Shown here: positions 9,137 to 17,622 of the stretch, in pieces | Layout of the letters: each line of letters opens with the position of its first letter | How positions within the stretch are numbered: position 1 is the first letter of the stretch | NCBI RefSeq assembly: GCF_048282545.1 | Contig: NZ_CP182485.1 | Location: forward strand, 1,302,001 to 1,366,000 | Direction of reading: 5' to 3' | Source: Opacimonas immobilis | GTDB taxonomy: Bacteria > Pseudomonadota > Gammaproteobacteria > Enterobacterales > Alteromonadaceae | DNA length: 64,000 nt | Made by a program: the position numbers and the translations under genes | The notes under the pieces: model-generated | The model's database searches: none | Seen by the model: only the letters and a program-made list of their open reading frames with translations | What the model was told of the DNA's origin: nothing

Positions 9137-9916
9137 TTAAGCTTTGTTCAAATATTTTAGTAACTGTTGGGTGACTTTTGGATTGCCACACACGACATCA
9201 CCTGATGCCAATATGTTTTCTCCACCTTGGAAATCAGTGACCACACCACCTGATTCACGAATCAGAAGCATACCCGCGGCGATGTCCCATGGTTTTAGCT
9301 TGGCTTCAAAATACCCATCGTATTTGCCCGCGGCTGTGTAGGCCATATCAAGTGCTGCTGAACCCGAACGACGAATATCTCCTGATTGAATTAAGATGGG
9401 TGTAAATTTTGACATGTAATCGGCAATTCGGGCTTTATCGCGAAACGGAAAAGCTGTCGCAATAATCGCTGAAGATAACTCACGACGTTTGCCACAACGA
9501 ATGCGAAAGCCGTTTAACTGAGCGCCTTGTCCTTTGGTGGCGGTAAACAAATCACCGCGAATTGGGTCAAAGACGACAGCAATTTCAAGTTTGCCTTTTA
9601 TTTTTAAAGCGATAGAAACAGCAAAATGTGGGATCCCTTGGATGAAGTTGGTCGTACCATCGAGTGGGTCAATGATCCATTGATAATCTGGGTTATCAAG
9701 TGTCTCACCGGATTCTTCACCGAGAAAACTATGGTCTGGGTAGGACTGTTGAATCTTACTGATTATGGCCGCTTCTGCTTCGCGGTCAACTTTAGTGACA
9801 AAATCATTTGCCCCTTTCATATCAATATTCAAATCATCGCGGTTTTCAAAGCCACGGGTAATAATGTTGCCTGCCGTGCGCGCGGCACGAATGGCGATGT
9901 TAAGCATTGGATGCAT
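9137..9916 (-). CDS. suhB: Inositol monophosphatase family protein SuhB
   Basis: A 259-residue Mg2+-dependent phosphatase of the IMPase family. In E. coli SuhB also acts as a factor in rRNA transcription antitermination. Metal-binding motifs are visible: GEESGE (about 67-72), DPLDGTTNF (about 84-92) and WDIAAG near residue 212. I start at the ATG at 9916 (MHPMLNIAIRAAR), identical in form to E. coli SuhB, rather than the GTG three bases upstream. It is divergent from trmJ, as in E. coli. Confidence 0.95.
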   Translation of the reverse strand: MHPMLNIAIRAARTAGNIITRGFENRDDLNIDMKGANDFVTKVDREAEAAIISKIQQSYPDHSFLGEESGETLDNPDYQWIIDPLDGTTNFIQGIPHFAVSIALKIKGKLEIAVVFDPIRGDLFTATKGQGAQLNGFRIRCGKRRELSSAIIATAFPFRDKARIADYMSKFTPILIQSGDIRRSGSAALDMAYTAAGKYDGYFEAKLKPWDIAAGMLLIRESGGVVTDFQGGENILASGDVVCGNPKVTQQLLKYLNKA

Positions 9917-10024
9917 CACGGTCTCGCTTATCAGTAAAATTCAATTGTCAAAGAACTGCATTGGTGTAGGTTCGCCAACGCATTGTCATTATACGCATCA
10001 GAATGAACAGCGCAAAGATAATTT

Positions 10025-10051
10025 TTGTCTGAGGCATGCTTATGCTAGACT
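10025..10051 (+). promoter_or_regulatory. Possible promoter of trmJ-cysE
   Basis: TTGTCT (10025-10030) and an extended -10, TGCTAGACT (TAGACT at 10046-10051), with a short 15-base spacer, lie about 35 bases before trmJ in the suhB-trmJ divergent region. Confidence 0.4.
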
Positions 10052-10084
10052 TTGCACCTATTTTTGTGATGACCTTATTTCGAC

Positions 10085-10792
10085 ATGCTTGAAAACATTA
10101 AGATTGTATTAGTGAATACCTCTCACACCGGCAACATAGGTTCAACGGCTCGGGCAATGAAAACTATGGGGTTAAGTCAATTGGTGTTGGTCGACCCGAT
10201 TTCAGCACCAGATGGCAAATCCAGTGCGCTTGCCGCAGGCGCTGGAGATGTACTGGCGCAAGCTAAGACGGTTTCGAAGTTAGAAGAAGCGATTGCAGAC
10301 TGTTCTTTAGTGGTTGGTACCTCAGCGCGTTCACGGACATTACCTTGGCCCATGCTTGAACCAAGAGAGTGTGGTGTTCGTATGGTAAAAGAGTCATTAT
10401 CAGGGCCGGTGGCGCTCGTGTTTGGTCGTGAAAACAACGGCCTGACCAACGAAGAATTACAACAATGTCATTATCATGTTTGCATCCCTGCCAACCCTGA
10501 ATATTCATCTTTAAATTTGGCCGCTGCAGTCCAAACCTTATGCTACGAAATTCGCATGGGCTATCTCAAGCAAAACGAGTATCCTGATGTCGAACAAGAA
10601 TATCCTCTAGCTGAAGATTTGGAGCGGTTTTATGCCCATTTAGAAAGCACGCTTAAGGATACCGGGTTTGTGGTAGAGAATCATCCGGGACAAGTGATGG
10701 TAAAATTACGACGCCTCTTTAATAGAGCTCGCCCAGAGCGCCACGAATTAAATATCTTACGTGGCATGTTGAGCTCAATTGATAAAAAGTAA
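10085..10792 (+). CDS. trmJ: tRNA (cytidine/uridine-2'-O-)-methyltransferase TrmJ
   Basis: TrmJ methylates the 2'-OH of nucleotide 32 in several tRNAs using SAM. The 235-residue protein shows the SPOUT signature: NTSHTGNIGSTARAMKTMG at about 11-29, LVFGRENNGLTNEEL near residues 111-125, and the knot region IPANPEYSSLNLAAAV near 136-151. The ATG at 10085 gives MLENIKIVLVNTSH as in homologues. cysE follows after 14 bases; trmJ upstream of the isc cluster is the usual gammaproteobacterial order. Confidence 0.95.
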   Translation: MLENIKIVLVNTSHTGNIGSTARAMKTMGLSQLVLVDPISAPDGKSSALAAGAGDVLAQAKTVSKLEEAIADCSLVVGTSARSRTLPWPMLEPRECGVRMVKESLSGPVALVFGRENNGLTNEELQQCHYHVCIPANPEYSSLNLAAAVQTLCYEIRMGYLKQNEYPDVEQEYPLAEDLERFYAHLESTLKDTGFVVENHPGQVMVKLRRLFNRARPERHELNILRGMLSSIDKK

Positions 10793-10806
10793 ACAAAGAG
10801 ACTGAT

Positions 10807-11610
10807 ATGTTTCGTTCTATCAGAGAAGATATTAAAAGTGTATACGCCAGAGATCCTGCAGCGCGAAACGCGTGGGAAATTATAACTAATTATCCTGGTT
10901 TGCATGCTATTTGGTTGCATCGCTTAAACCACAAATTATGGGGCTGGGGCTGGTATTGGCTAGCCAGAACATTGTCTAATGTAGGGCGGTTTATAACCGG
11001 TGTGGAAATCCACCCCGGAGCAACGTTAGGTCGACGCGTTTTCATTGACCATGGTATGGGGGTTGTTATAGGTGAAACGGCCAATATAGGTAATGACGTT
11101 ACTCTATATCACGGTGTGACATTGGGTGGAACTAGTTGGAAAGCGGGCAAACGGCATCCTACCCTTGAAGATAATGTTGTCGTCGGCGCAGGAGCAAAAG
11201 TACTCGGTCCAATTACTATGGGGCGAGGTGCTAAGATTGGCAGTAATTCCGTGGTCGTGAAAGACGTTCCCGCCGATGCGACAGTGGTTGGTATTCCTGG
11301 GCGCATTATTATGGCCAAGCCAACCATAGATGAGTCAGGTGAACGAGCTAAAATTGCCAAAAAATACGGCTTTGATGCTTATGCAGTTTCCGATGAAAAC
11401 CCCGATCCAGTTGCTAATGCGATAGGTTTATTGTTAGAGCATGTACATCAAATGGACAATAAAGTAGTAGAAATGTGCCATGCCATTCAAGAAATAGGGG
11501 GGGATGTGTGCACTCAAGATTTGCCCAAAGTCGATTTGCAAGACTTTGTTGACTCAGGCATTGAGCCAACCACTGCAAAAAGTCCCGATGATTTTGACCC
11601 GCATATTTAG
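10807..11610 (+). CDS. cysE: Serine O-acetyltransferase (isc-linked, short N-terminal type)
   Basis: CysE makes O-acetylserine from serine and acetyl-CoA, the committed step of cysteine synthesis. The 267-residue protein has a left-handed beta-helix of hexapeptide repeats (about 65-180) with catalytic Asp81/His82 in FIDHGMG and the loop GGTSWKAGKRHP. Its N-terminal helical domain is much shorter than in the 273-residue E. coli enzyme, and it has a long C-terminal tail instead. This is the short type often found beside iscR, where it plausibly supplies cysteine for IscS. It is probably cotranscribed with trmJ and precedes the IscR-type sites. Confidence 0.93.
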   Translation: MFRSIREDIKSVYARDPAARNAWEIITNYPGLHAIWLHRLNHKLWGWGWYWLARTLSNVGRFITGVEIHPGATLGRRVFIDHGMGVVIGETANIGNDVTLYHGVTLGGTSWKAGKRHPTLEDNVVVGAGAKVLGPITMGRGAKIGSNSVVVKDVPADATVVGIPGRIIMAKPTIDESGERAKIAKKYGFDAYAVSDENPDPVANAIGLLLEHVHQMDNKVVEMCHAIQEIGGDVCTQDLPKVDLQDFVDSGIEPTTAKSPDDFDPHI

Positions 11611-11628
11611 CGTTACATTTTATTAACA

Positions 11629-11653
11629 ATACTTGACTAAAATAGTCGGACAA
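11629..11653 (+). promoter_or_regulatory. IscR type 1 binding site, distal
   Basis: The sequence opens ATACTTGACTAAAATAGTCG, an imperfect palindrome with the GACT/AGTC half-sites of the E. coli type 1 (Fe-S IscR) motif. It is the upstream member of a tandem pair with 25-base periodicity, 62-86 bases before iscR. Confidence 0.75.
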
Positions 11654-11678
11654 ATACTTGACTATTTTAGTCGGGATT
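11654..11678 (+). promoter_or_regulatory. IscR type 1 binding site, proximal, overlapping the -35
   Basis: Starts ATACTTGACTATTTTAGTCG; the first 10 bases repeat the distal site exactly. The TTGACT of the predicted -35 lies inside it, so bound Fe-S IscR should block RNA polymerase, as in E. coli autorepression. Confidence 0.8.
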
Positions 11679-11685
11679 GTACAAT
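11658..11685 (+). promoter_or_regulatory. Predicted sigma70 promoter of the isc operon
   Basis: TTGACT (11658-11663) and TACAAT (11680-11685) with a 16-base spacer, 30 bases before the iscR start. The -35 lies within the proximal IscR site. Confidence 0.8.
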
Positions 11686-11714
11686 TACGCCATTACATGA
11701 AATGAGGTGTGATG

Positions 11715-12182
11715 ATGAAACTAACGTCAAAAGGTCGCTACGCGGTCACCGCAATGCTTGACGTTGCTTTACACTCTACTGACGGACCAGTACCCCTTGC
11801 AGATATTTCTCAAAGGCAAGAGATTTCACTCTCTTATTTGGAGCAGTTGTTTGCTAAATTACGCAAACAATCCTTGGTTGAGAGTATTCGTGGCCCTGGC
11901 GGTGGTTACCGTCTTGGACGCCGTCCACAGGATATTGCGGTGGGTGAGGTAATTGCAGCAGTAAACGAAAGCATAGATGCGACGAAATGCGCTGGTAAAG
12001 CAGATTGTCAAGGTGGCGAGAAGTGTTTGACGCACAATTTGTGGCAGGATTTGTCTGAGCGAATTAGTGAGTTTTTGGACAGCATTAGTTTGGGCGAGTT
12101 AGTTGAAAGACAGCATTCTCACAAAGCCTCTGATATCAATAACCATTTAAACCAAAAAATCAACGTGAATATACAGTTGTAA
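11715..12182 (+). CDS. iscR: Fe-S cluster assembly transcription factor IscR
   Basis: IscR is an Rrf2-family regulator that senses Fe-S status through a [2Fe-2S] cluster and represses its own operon when loaded. The 155-residue protein has the winged-helix start MKLTSKGRYAVTAMLDVAL and the cluster ligands Cys92, Cys98, Cys104 and His107, numbered as in E. coli. I chose the ATG at 11715 because GAGGT at 11704-11708 is 6 bases away; a GTG and an ATG lie just upstream. The gene is 11 bases before iscS and has two IscR-type sites in its promoter. Confidence 0.97.
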   Translation: MKLTSKGRYAVTAMLDVALHSTDGPVPLADISQRQEISLSYLEQLFAKLRKQSLVESIRGPGGGYRLGRRPQDIAVGEVIAAVNESIDATKCAGKADCQGGEKCLTHNLWQDLSERISEFLDSISLGELVERQHSHKASDINNHLNQKINVNIQL

Positions 12183-12193
12183 GTGGAGCAACC

Positions 12194-13417
12194 ATGAGTG
12201 AATTACAATTACCAATTTATTTAGACTACTCGTCAACAACCCCTGTTGACCCAAGGGTTGCCAAAAAAATGGCCGAGTGCCTACAAATGGAAGGTAACTT
12301 TGGCAATCCAGCCTCGCGTTCACATCGCTTTGGTTGGGTAGCAGAAGAGGCAGTAGATATTGCACGTAATCAAGTTGCGGATTTGGTTAATGCAGACCCA
12401 CGTGAGATCGTATTTACCTCTGGTGCAACCGAATCAAATAATTTGGCAATCAAAGGTGCTGCACACTTTTATCACAAAAAAGGTAAGCACATCATAACTT
12501 TGAAGACGGAGCACAAAGCAGTTTTGGATACATGTCGTCAGCTAGAGCGTGAAGGATTTGAGGTTACTTATCTTGAGCCGATGAGCAATGGTTTGGTTGA
12601 CCTTGAAGTGTTAGCAAACACGATGCGCGATGACACAGTGCTCGTCTCAATTATGCACGTCAATAATGAAATCGGTGTGATCCAAGACATCGCAGCCATT
12701 GGTGAGTTGTGTCGCAGCCGCAAGATTTTATTCCACGTTGATGCTGCGCAATCTACTGGCAAAGTCGAAATTGATTTACAGAACCTAAAAGTCGATTTGA
12801 TGTCTTTCTCAGGTCACAAGACTTATGGTCCCAAAGGCATTGGTGCATTGTATGTGCGTCGTAAACCACGGGTTCGTATCGAAGCCCAAATCCACGGCGG
12901 TGGCCATGAGCGCGGTATGCGTTCAGGCACACTCGCGACACACCAAATCGTCGGTATGGGTGAAGCGTTTGCTTTAGCGAAAGCGGAAATGGCCTCAGAA
13001 AATGAGCGAATTCGCGTCTTACGTGACCGTTTGTGGAACGGTATTAAAGATATTGAGGCAGTATACTTAAACGGCGACCTAGAACAGCGGGTAGTGCACA
13101 ACCTGAATGTGTCATTCGCTTATGTAGAGGGTGAATCTCTGATTATGGCGCTTAAAGACATGGCTGTATCTTCCGGTTCGGCCTGTACGTCTGCATCACT
13201 TGAGCCTTCATATGTGCTTCGTGCATTGGGTCTCAATGATGAATTGGCACACAGTTCTATTCGTTTTAGTTTTGGTCGTTTTACCACTGAAGCTGAAATA
13301 GATTACGTCATCGATGTAATTCGTAACGCAATTGATAAGTTACGTGAAATGTCTCCATTGTGGGATATGTATAAAGACGGTGTAGACCTAGAATCGGTCG
13401 AGTGGGTTCACCACTAA
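12194..13417 (+). CDS. iscS: Cysteine desulfurase IscS
   Basis: IscS is a PLP enzyme that removes sulfur from cysteine and hands it as persulfide to IscU, TusA and ThiI. The 407-residue protein contains the PLP-binding Lys209 (SGHKTYGPKG) and the sulfur-carrying Cys331 in the mobile loop SSGSACTSAS. It ends in the conserved SPLWDMYKDGVDLESVEWVHH, similar to the C-terminus that contacts IscU. The ATG at 12194 gives MSELQLPIYLDYSSTTP. Second gene of the isc operon. Confidence 0.98.
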   Translation: MSELQLPIYLDYSSTTPVDPRVAKKMAECLQMEGNFGNPASRSHRFGWVAEEAVDIARNQVADLVNADPREIVFTSGATESNNLAIKGAAHFYHKKGKHIITLKTEHKAVLDTCRQLEREGFEVTYLEPMSNGLVDLEVLANTMRDDTVLVSIMHVNNEIGVIQDIAAIGELCRSRKILFHVDAAQSTGKVEIDLQNLKVDLMSFSGHKTYGPKGIGALYVRRKPRVRIEAQIHGGGHERGMRSGTLATHQIVGMGEAFALAKAEMASENERIRVLRDRLWNGIKDIEAVYLNGDLEQRVVHNLNVSFAYVEGESLIMALKDMAVSSGSACTSASLEPSYVLRALGLNDELAHSSIRFSFGRFTTEAEIDYVIDVIRNAIDKLREMSPLWDMYKDGVDLESVEWVHH

Positions 13418-13494
13418 ATTGTTTGTGCGTCTTGGCGTTAGCCAAGTGCATGAATTTAAAGATTATGAAAGGTTAAAAAAGTAAAGGTACAATT

Positions 13495-13875
13495 ATGGCA
13501 TACAGTGAAAAAGTCATCGATCATTATGAAAATCCTCGAAATGTAGGCGGATTCGACAAAAACGATCCAACCGTTGCAACGGGTATGGTAGGTGCGCCAG
13601 CGTGTGGTGACGTTATGAAGTTACAGCTCAAAGTAGGTGAAAATGGTATTATCGAAGATGCTAAATTTAAAACCTATGGCTGTGGTTCTGCGATTGCTTC
13701 GAGTTCGCTTGTAACCGAGTGGGTCAAAGGTAAAACCTTAGATGAGGCGACCACAATTAAAAACACCGATATTGCGGAAGAGCTTGCTTTACCACCAGTG
13801 AAGATCCACTGTTCAATCTTAGCTGAAGATGCAATCAAAGCAGCCGTTGCAGATTACAAAAAGAAAAACGCTTAG
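13495..13875 (+). CDS. iscU: Fe-S cluster scaffold IscU
   Basis: IscU is the scaffold on which [2Fe-2S] clusters are built before transfer. In 126 residues it has the three cluster cysteines Cys37, Cys63 and Cys106 and the LPPVK motif (residues 99-103) recognised by the chaperone HscA. It lies 77 bases downstream of iscS, the widest gap in the operon, with a ribosome site before the ATG at 13495. Confidence 0.98.
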   Translation: MAYSEKVIDHYENPRNVGGFDKNDPTVATGMVGAPACGDVMKLQLKVGENGIIEDAKFKTYGCGSAIASSSLVTEWVKGKTLDEATTIKNTDIAEELALPPVKIHCSILAEDAIKAAVADYKKKNA

Positions 13876-13906
13876 TTCATAGATACAAAAGTTATAGGAG
13901 ATATAA

Positions 13907-14230
13907 GTGGCTATCACAGTAACTGACGCAGCAGCACAAAGAGCTAATGCTTTTTTACAAAATAGAGGGCATGGTCTTGGTTTGCGCTTAGGTGTAAAAA
14001 CCACTGGATGCTCAGGGCTGGCTTATGTTTTAGAGTTTGTTGATGAGCTAAATGAAGACGATACTGTGTTTGAAGACAACGGGGTAAAAGTCATTATTGA
14101 TGGTAAAAGTCTTGTTTACCTTGATGGTACACAGTTAGACTTTGCCAAAGAGGGGCTCAATGAAGGCTTTCAGTTTAACAATCCAAACGCAAATGGTGAG
14201 TGTGGTTGCGGCGAAAGCTTTAACGTCTAA
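13907..14230 (+). CDS. iscA: A-type Fe-S carrier protein IscA
   Basis: IscA is an A-type carrier that helps deliver iron or clusters, mainly for [4Fe-4S] proteins. The 107-residue product has the three invariant cysteines Cys35 (TTGCSGL), Cys99 and Cys101 (GECGCGESF). The start is GTG at 13907 behind a strong AGGAG, giving MAITVTDAAA. Confidence 0.97.
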   Translation: MAITVTDAAAQRANAFLQNRGHGLGLRLGVKTTGCSGLAYVLEFVDELNEDDTVFEDNGVKVIIDGKSLVYLDGTQLDFAKEGLNEGFQFNNPNANGECGCGESFNV

Positions 14231-14264
14231 TGACGCAACTTAAAGCATGATAAACCAATAGACC

Positions 14265-14780
14265 ATGAATTATTTTTCACTATTTAACCTTCCCGAAACG
14301 CTAACGCTGGATACTCAAGCGTTAGCGTCTTCTTATCAGACCTTACAAAAGCTCACCCATCCAGACAAATTTGCCACAGCATCGGCACAAGACCGGCGTA
14401 TTGCTATGCAAAAAAATGCTCAAGTTAATGATGGTTACAGCGTGTTAAAACATCCACTGACTCGAGCACAGCATTTGTTGAGTTTGCGTGGGTTAACCAT
14501 AGATAATGAACAACATACCTTGGGTGATCCTGAGTTTTTGATGCAACAAATGGAGTGGCGTGAAACGCTAGAGGAAATCGCTTCAGATGAAAATGCACTT
14601 GAACAAATGCAAGACGATATCCAAGCTCTAATAAAAGATAAGCTCACAGCGTTAGACGCCATGTTTGAAGAGGATGGCTCTGATAATGAAGACATCGCAA
14701 ATGAGATTAGAAAACTCACGTTTATCTATAAATTTTCCGCGCAAGTAGAGGCGCAATTAGACAAATTGGACGATTTTTAA
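14265..14780 (+). CDS. hscB: Fe-S cluster co-chaperone HscB
   Basis: HscB is a J-domain protein that brings IscU to HscA and stimulates its ATPase. The 171-residue protein has an N-terminal J domain with the HPD motif at residues 32-34 (THPDKF) and a C-terminal three-helix IscU-binding domain. hscA starts 2 bases after its stop codon. Confidence 0.95.
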   Translation: MNYFSLFNLPETLTLDTQALASSYQTLQKLTHPDKFATASAQDRRIAMQKNAQVNDGYSVLKHPLTRAQHLLSLRGLTIDNEQHTLGDPEFLMQQMEWRETLEEIASDENALEQMQDDIQALIKDKLTALDAMFEEDGSDNEDIANEIRKLTFIYKFSAQVEAQLDKLDDF

Positions 14781-14781
14781 C

Positions 14782-16641
14782 ATGGCATTATTGCAGATTG
14801 CAGAACCTGGACAAAGTGCAGCCCCACACCAACGCAAACTTGCCGTTGGTATCGATTTGGGGACAACTAATTCACTGGTTGCGACGGTGCGCAGTGGGCA
14901 GCCACAAACCTTACCTGACAGCCAGGGCCGAACTTTATTACCTTCGGTGGTCCGTTATCACGGTGGCGAAAAGACTATCGGCTTTCCAGCACAAGCAGAT
15001 GCTACTGACGATCCAGTCAATACTATCGTCTCGGTAAAACGCTTTCTTGGCAAATCCCAAGATGAAATTTTAGCAACATGGCCGAATCTACCCTACCACT
15101 TTGTGCAACAAAGCCAAGGAGTAGCACTTCTTGCAGATGGTAAATCGAGAAATCCTGTTGAAATATCAGCTGACATTTTACGTCATCTGCGTCACCGCGC
15201 AGAGGCTTCACTAGGCGATGAGTTAACCGGTGCTGTGATTACGGTTCCTGCCTACTTCGATGATGCACAAAGACAAAGCACGAAAGACGCAGCGAAATTA
15301 GCTGGTTTACACGTTCTTAGATTATTGAATGAACCCACTGCGGCAGCTATCGCATATGGTTTGGATTCTGGACGAGAAGGGCTCATTGCAGTTTATGATT
15401 TGGGTGGTGGCACCTTTGATATTAGCATTTTGCGTCTGCACAAAGGCGTGTTTGAAGTGCTCTCCACCGGAGGCAATGCCAGTTTAGGTGGTGATGATTT
15501 TGATCATGCAATTGTGCAGCACTGGACAACACAATGGGAATTGTCTGAGTCGCTGCAAAAATCACAATACAGACGATTAGTGTCTTTAGCCAAAGCGACC
15601 AAACAAGCATTGAGCGATGCCCCCTCTATTACGCAAACTATTGAGATAGACGGTCAATCCTTTGATGCTTCCCTAGAGCGTGAAACGTTTGAAAATTTAA
15701 TCGCGCCATTGGTTAAACAAACAGTAAAAGCTTGTCGCAGAGCCTTAAAAGATGCAGAAGTCAGCGCTGATGAGGTGTTAGCAGTCGTCATGGTAGGGGG
15801 CTCAACACGAGTTCCATTGGTGAGAGTACAAGTTGGTGAATTTTTTGGGCAAGAACCATTAACTTCTATTGACCCAGACCAAGTGGTAGCTTTAGGGGCG
15901 GCAAGTCAAGCAGATATTCTTGCGGGAAATAAGCCCGATAGTGAAATGTTGTTACTAGACGTTTTACCTCTATCGCTTGGTATCGAAACGATGGGGGGGT
16001 TGGTCGAAAAAATTATCCCTCGAAATACCACCATACCGGTTGCAAAAGCTCAAGAATTCACCACATTCAAAGATGGGCAAACAGCGATGATGGTGCACGT
16101 ATTACAAGGTGAACGTGAACTCGTCGATGATTGTCGCTCTCTGGCGAAATTCACGTTAACAGGGATTCCACCGATGACGGCGGGAGCTGCGCATATTCGT
16201 GTGACATTTCAAGTCGATGCGGATGGCTTACTCAATGTTACCGCACAAGAAAAAAGCACAGGCGTGCAAGCGGAAATCCAAGTGAAACCATCATTCGGTC
16301 TCGCTGAAGAACACATTGCAGAAATGCTCAAAGCCTCAATGGCAAATGCAAAAGACGATATGCAGCAGCGCATGTTAAAAGAGCAACAAGTAGAAGCGGC
16401 AAGAGTACTTGAAGCACTAGAAGCAGCCCTAGATGAACATAGAGAGTTATTAAGTGAAGAAGAGTTTGCACAATTGCGTCAAAGCATGGATACTCTCGCT
16501 GAAATTTCTCAAGGGCATAGCACTGATGCGATTAAGGCACAAATTGAAGTCGTGGATAATGCCTCACAAGCCTTTGCTGCTCGTCGGATGGACATATCCA
16601 TTCAACAAGCGTTAGCGGGCAAACAAGTCCAAGACATCTAA
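14782..16641 (+). CDS. hscA: Fe-S cluster Hsp70 chaperone HscA
   Basis: HscA is the specialised Hsp70 that binds the LPPVK motif of IscU and drives cluster transfer using ATP. The 619-residue protein shows AVGIDLGTTNSLVATV (about 21-36), VYDLGGGTFDISIL near residue 206 and the MVGGSTRVPLV phosphate loop near residue 338, followed by the substrate-binding domain. The first 15-20 residues, before the ATPase fold, match the HscA rather than DnaK pattern. It directly follows hscB. Confidence 0.97.
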   Translation: MALLQIAEPGQSAAPHQRKLAVGIDLGTTNSLVATVRSGQPQTLPDSQGRTLLPSVVRYHGGEKTIGFPAQADATDDPVNTIVSVKRFLGKSQDEILATWPNLPYHFVQQSQGVALLADGKSRNPVEISADILRHLRHRAEASLGDELTGAVITVPAYFDDAQRQSTKDAAKLAGLHVLRLLNEPTAAAIAYGLDSGREGLIAVYDLGGGTFDISILRLHKGVFEVLSTGGNASLGGDDFDHAIVQHWTTQWELSESLQKSQYRRLVSLAKATKQALSDAPSITQTIEIDGQSFDASLERETFENLIAPLVKQTVKACRRALKDAEVSADEVLAVVMVGGSTRVPLVRVQVGEFFGQEPLTSIDPDQVVALGAASQADILAGNKPDSEMLLLDVLPLSLGIETMGGLVEKIIPRNTTIPVAKAQEFTTFKDGQTAMMVHVLQGERELVDDCRSLAKFTLTGIPPMTAGAAHIRVTFQVDADGLLNVTAQEKSTGVQAEIQVKPSFGLAEEHIAEMLKASMANAKDDMQQRMLKEQQVEAARVLEALEAALDEHRELLSEEEFAQLRQSMDTLAEISQGHSTDAIKAQIEVVDNASQAFAARRMDISIQQALAGKQVQDI

Positions 16642-16665
16642 ATTCTGAATAAGCAGGAGACGGTA

Positions 16666-17004
16666 ATGACCCAAGTCATATTTTTACCCCATGATGAACT
16701 CTGTCCAGATGGTGCAGTGTTAGAGGCCAAAAAAGGCGAAAGTGTTTTAGATGTTGCATTGAAGAATGGTATTGGTATCGAGCATGCGTGTGAAAAAGTG
16801 TGTGCTTGCACGACTTGTCATGTGATCATCCGTGAAGGGTTTGATTCGCTCGCCGAATCAGATGAGTTGGAAGATGATTTATTGGATAAGGCATGGGGGC
16901 TAGAGCCTGAATCCCGTCTAGGTTGCCAAGCGATTGTGCAAGACGAAGACTTGGTTGTGGAAATCCCCAAATACACTATTAATCACGCAGCCGAAGAGCA
17001 TTAA
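16666..17004 (+). CDS. fdx: Isc-type [2Fe-2S] ferredoxin
   Basis: A 112-residue adrenodoxin-like ferredoxin that supplies electrons during cluster assembly. Cluster ligands Cys42, Cys48, Cys51 and Cys87 have the same numbering as E. coli Fdx. It has a GGAG ribosome site and closes the isc operon: the next gene is ndk, behind its own promoter, and no iscX gene is present between them. Confidence 0.96.
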   Translation: MTQVIFLPHDELCPDGAVLEAKKGESVLDVALKNGIGIEHACEKVCACTTCHVIIREGFDSLAESDELEDDLLDKAWGLEPESRLGCQAIVQDEDLVVEIPKYTINHAAEEH

Positions 17005-17023
17005 AAGACGAGTAAATAAAATA

Positions 17024-17052
17024 TTCGAGTTTTTGTCTGGTTTTGCTATAAT
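17024..17052 (+). promoter_or_regulatory. Predicted promoter of ndk
   Basis: Extended -10 element TGCTATAAT (TATAAT at 17047-17052) with a weak -35, TTCGAG (17024-17029), 17 bases upstream. It lies in the 90-base gap between fdx and ndk. Confidence 0.65.
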
Positions 17053-17094
17053 CTGCGAAATTTTTTTAGATCAAAGAATTACAAGGAGCCTATC

Positions 17095-17526
17095 ATGGCC
17101 TTAGAAAGAACTTTTTCAATTATCAAGCCGGATGCAGTCGCTAAAAACGTGATTGGTGCTATCTATAACCGCTTTGAAAGCGCTGGCCTTAAAATTGTTG
17201 CATCAAAGATGGTTCACTTATCTCGTGAAAAAGCTGAAGGCTTCTATGCAGAACACAAAGAGCGTCCATTCTTTGGTGCATTAGTCGACTTTATGACGTC
17301 GGGACCAGTAATGGTACAAGTGCTTGAAGGCGAGGATGCGGTAGTGAAAAATCGTGAAATTATGGGTGCGACTAACCCAGCAGATGCTGCTGCAGGTACT
17401 TTACGTTCTGATTACGCTGAGTCGATTGACGAAAATGCCGTTCACGGTTCTGATGCCCCAGAGTCAGCTGCTCGTGAAATCGCGTATTTCTTCTCAGAAG
17501 AAGAAATTTGCCCACGCACTCGCTAA
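17095..17526 (+). CDS. ndk: Nucleoside diphosphate kinase
   Basis: Ndk balances nucleoside triphosphate pools by phosphate transfer through a phosphohistidine. The 143-residue protein has the catalytic His117 in NAVHGSDAPE and begins MALERTFSIIKPDAVAKN. It has an AAGGAG ribosome site, its own promoter and a terminator just downstream, so it is probably monocistronic. Confidence 0.97.
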   Translation: MALERTFSIIKPDAVAKNVIGAIYNRFESAGLKIVASKMVHLSREKAEGFYAEHKERPFFGALVDFMTSGPVMVQVLEGEDAVVKNREIMGATNPADAAAGTLRSDYAESIDENAVHGSDAPESAAREIAYFFSEEEICPRTR

Positions 17527-17542
17527 GCAAAACCAAATAGAG

Positions 17543-17567
17543 AAAAGGGAGCTTAGGCTCCCTTTTT
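17543..17567 (+). terminator. Terminator of ndk
   Basis: Perfect stem GGGAGC/GCTCCC (17547-17552 and 17557-17562) with loop TTAG and a T5 tail, preceded by AAAA. Confidence 0.9.
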
Positions 17568-17622
17568 AGTTTAAAATAGCCTATGAATTTGGCCTGTGGC
17601 CATCGCTACTGAGATAAAGAAA

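Noticed and set aside
17005..17094. iscX after fdx
   Set aside because: Only 90 non-coding bases with a promoter lie between fdx and ndk; iscX is not here.
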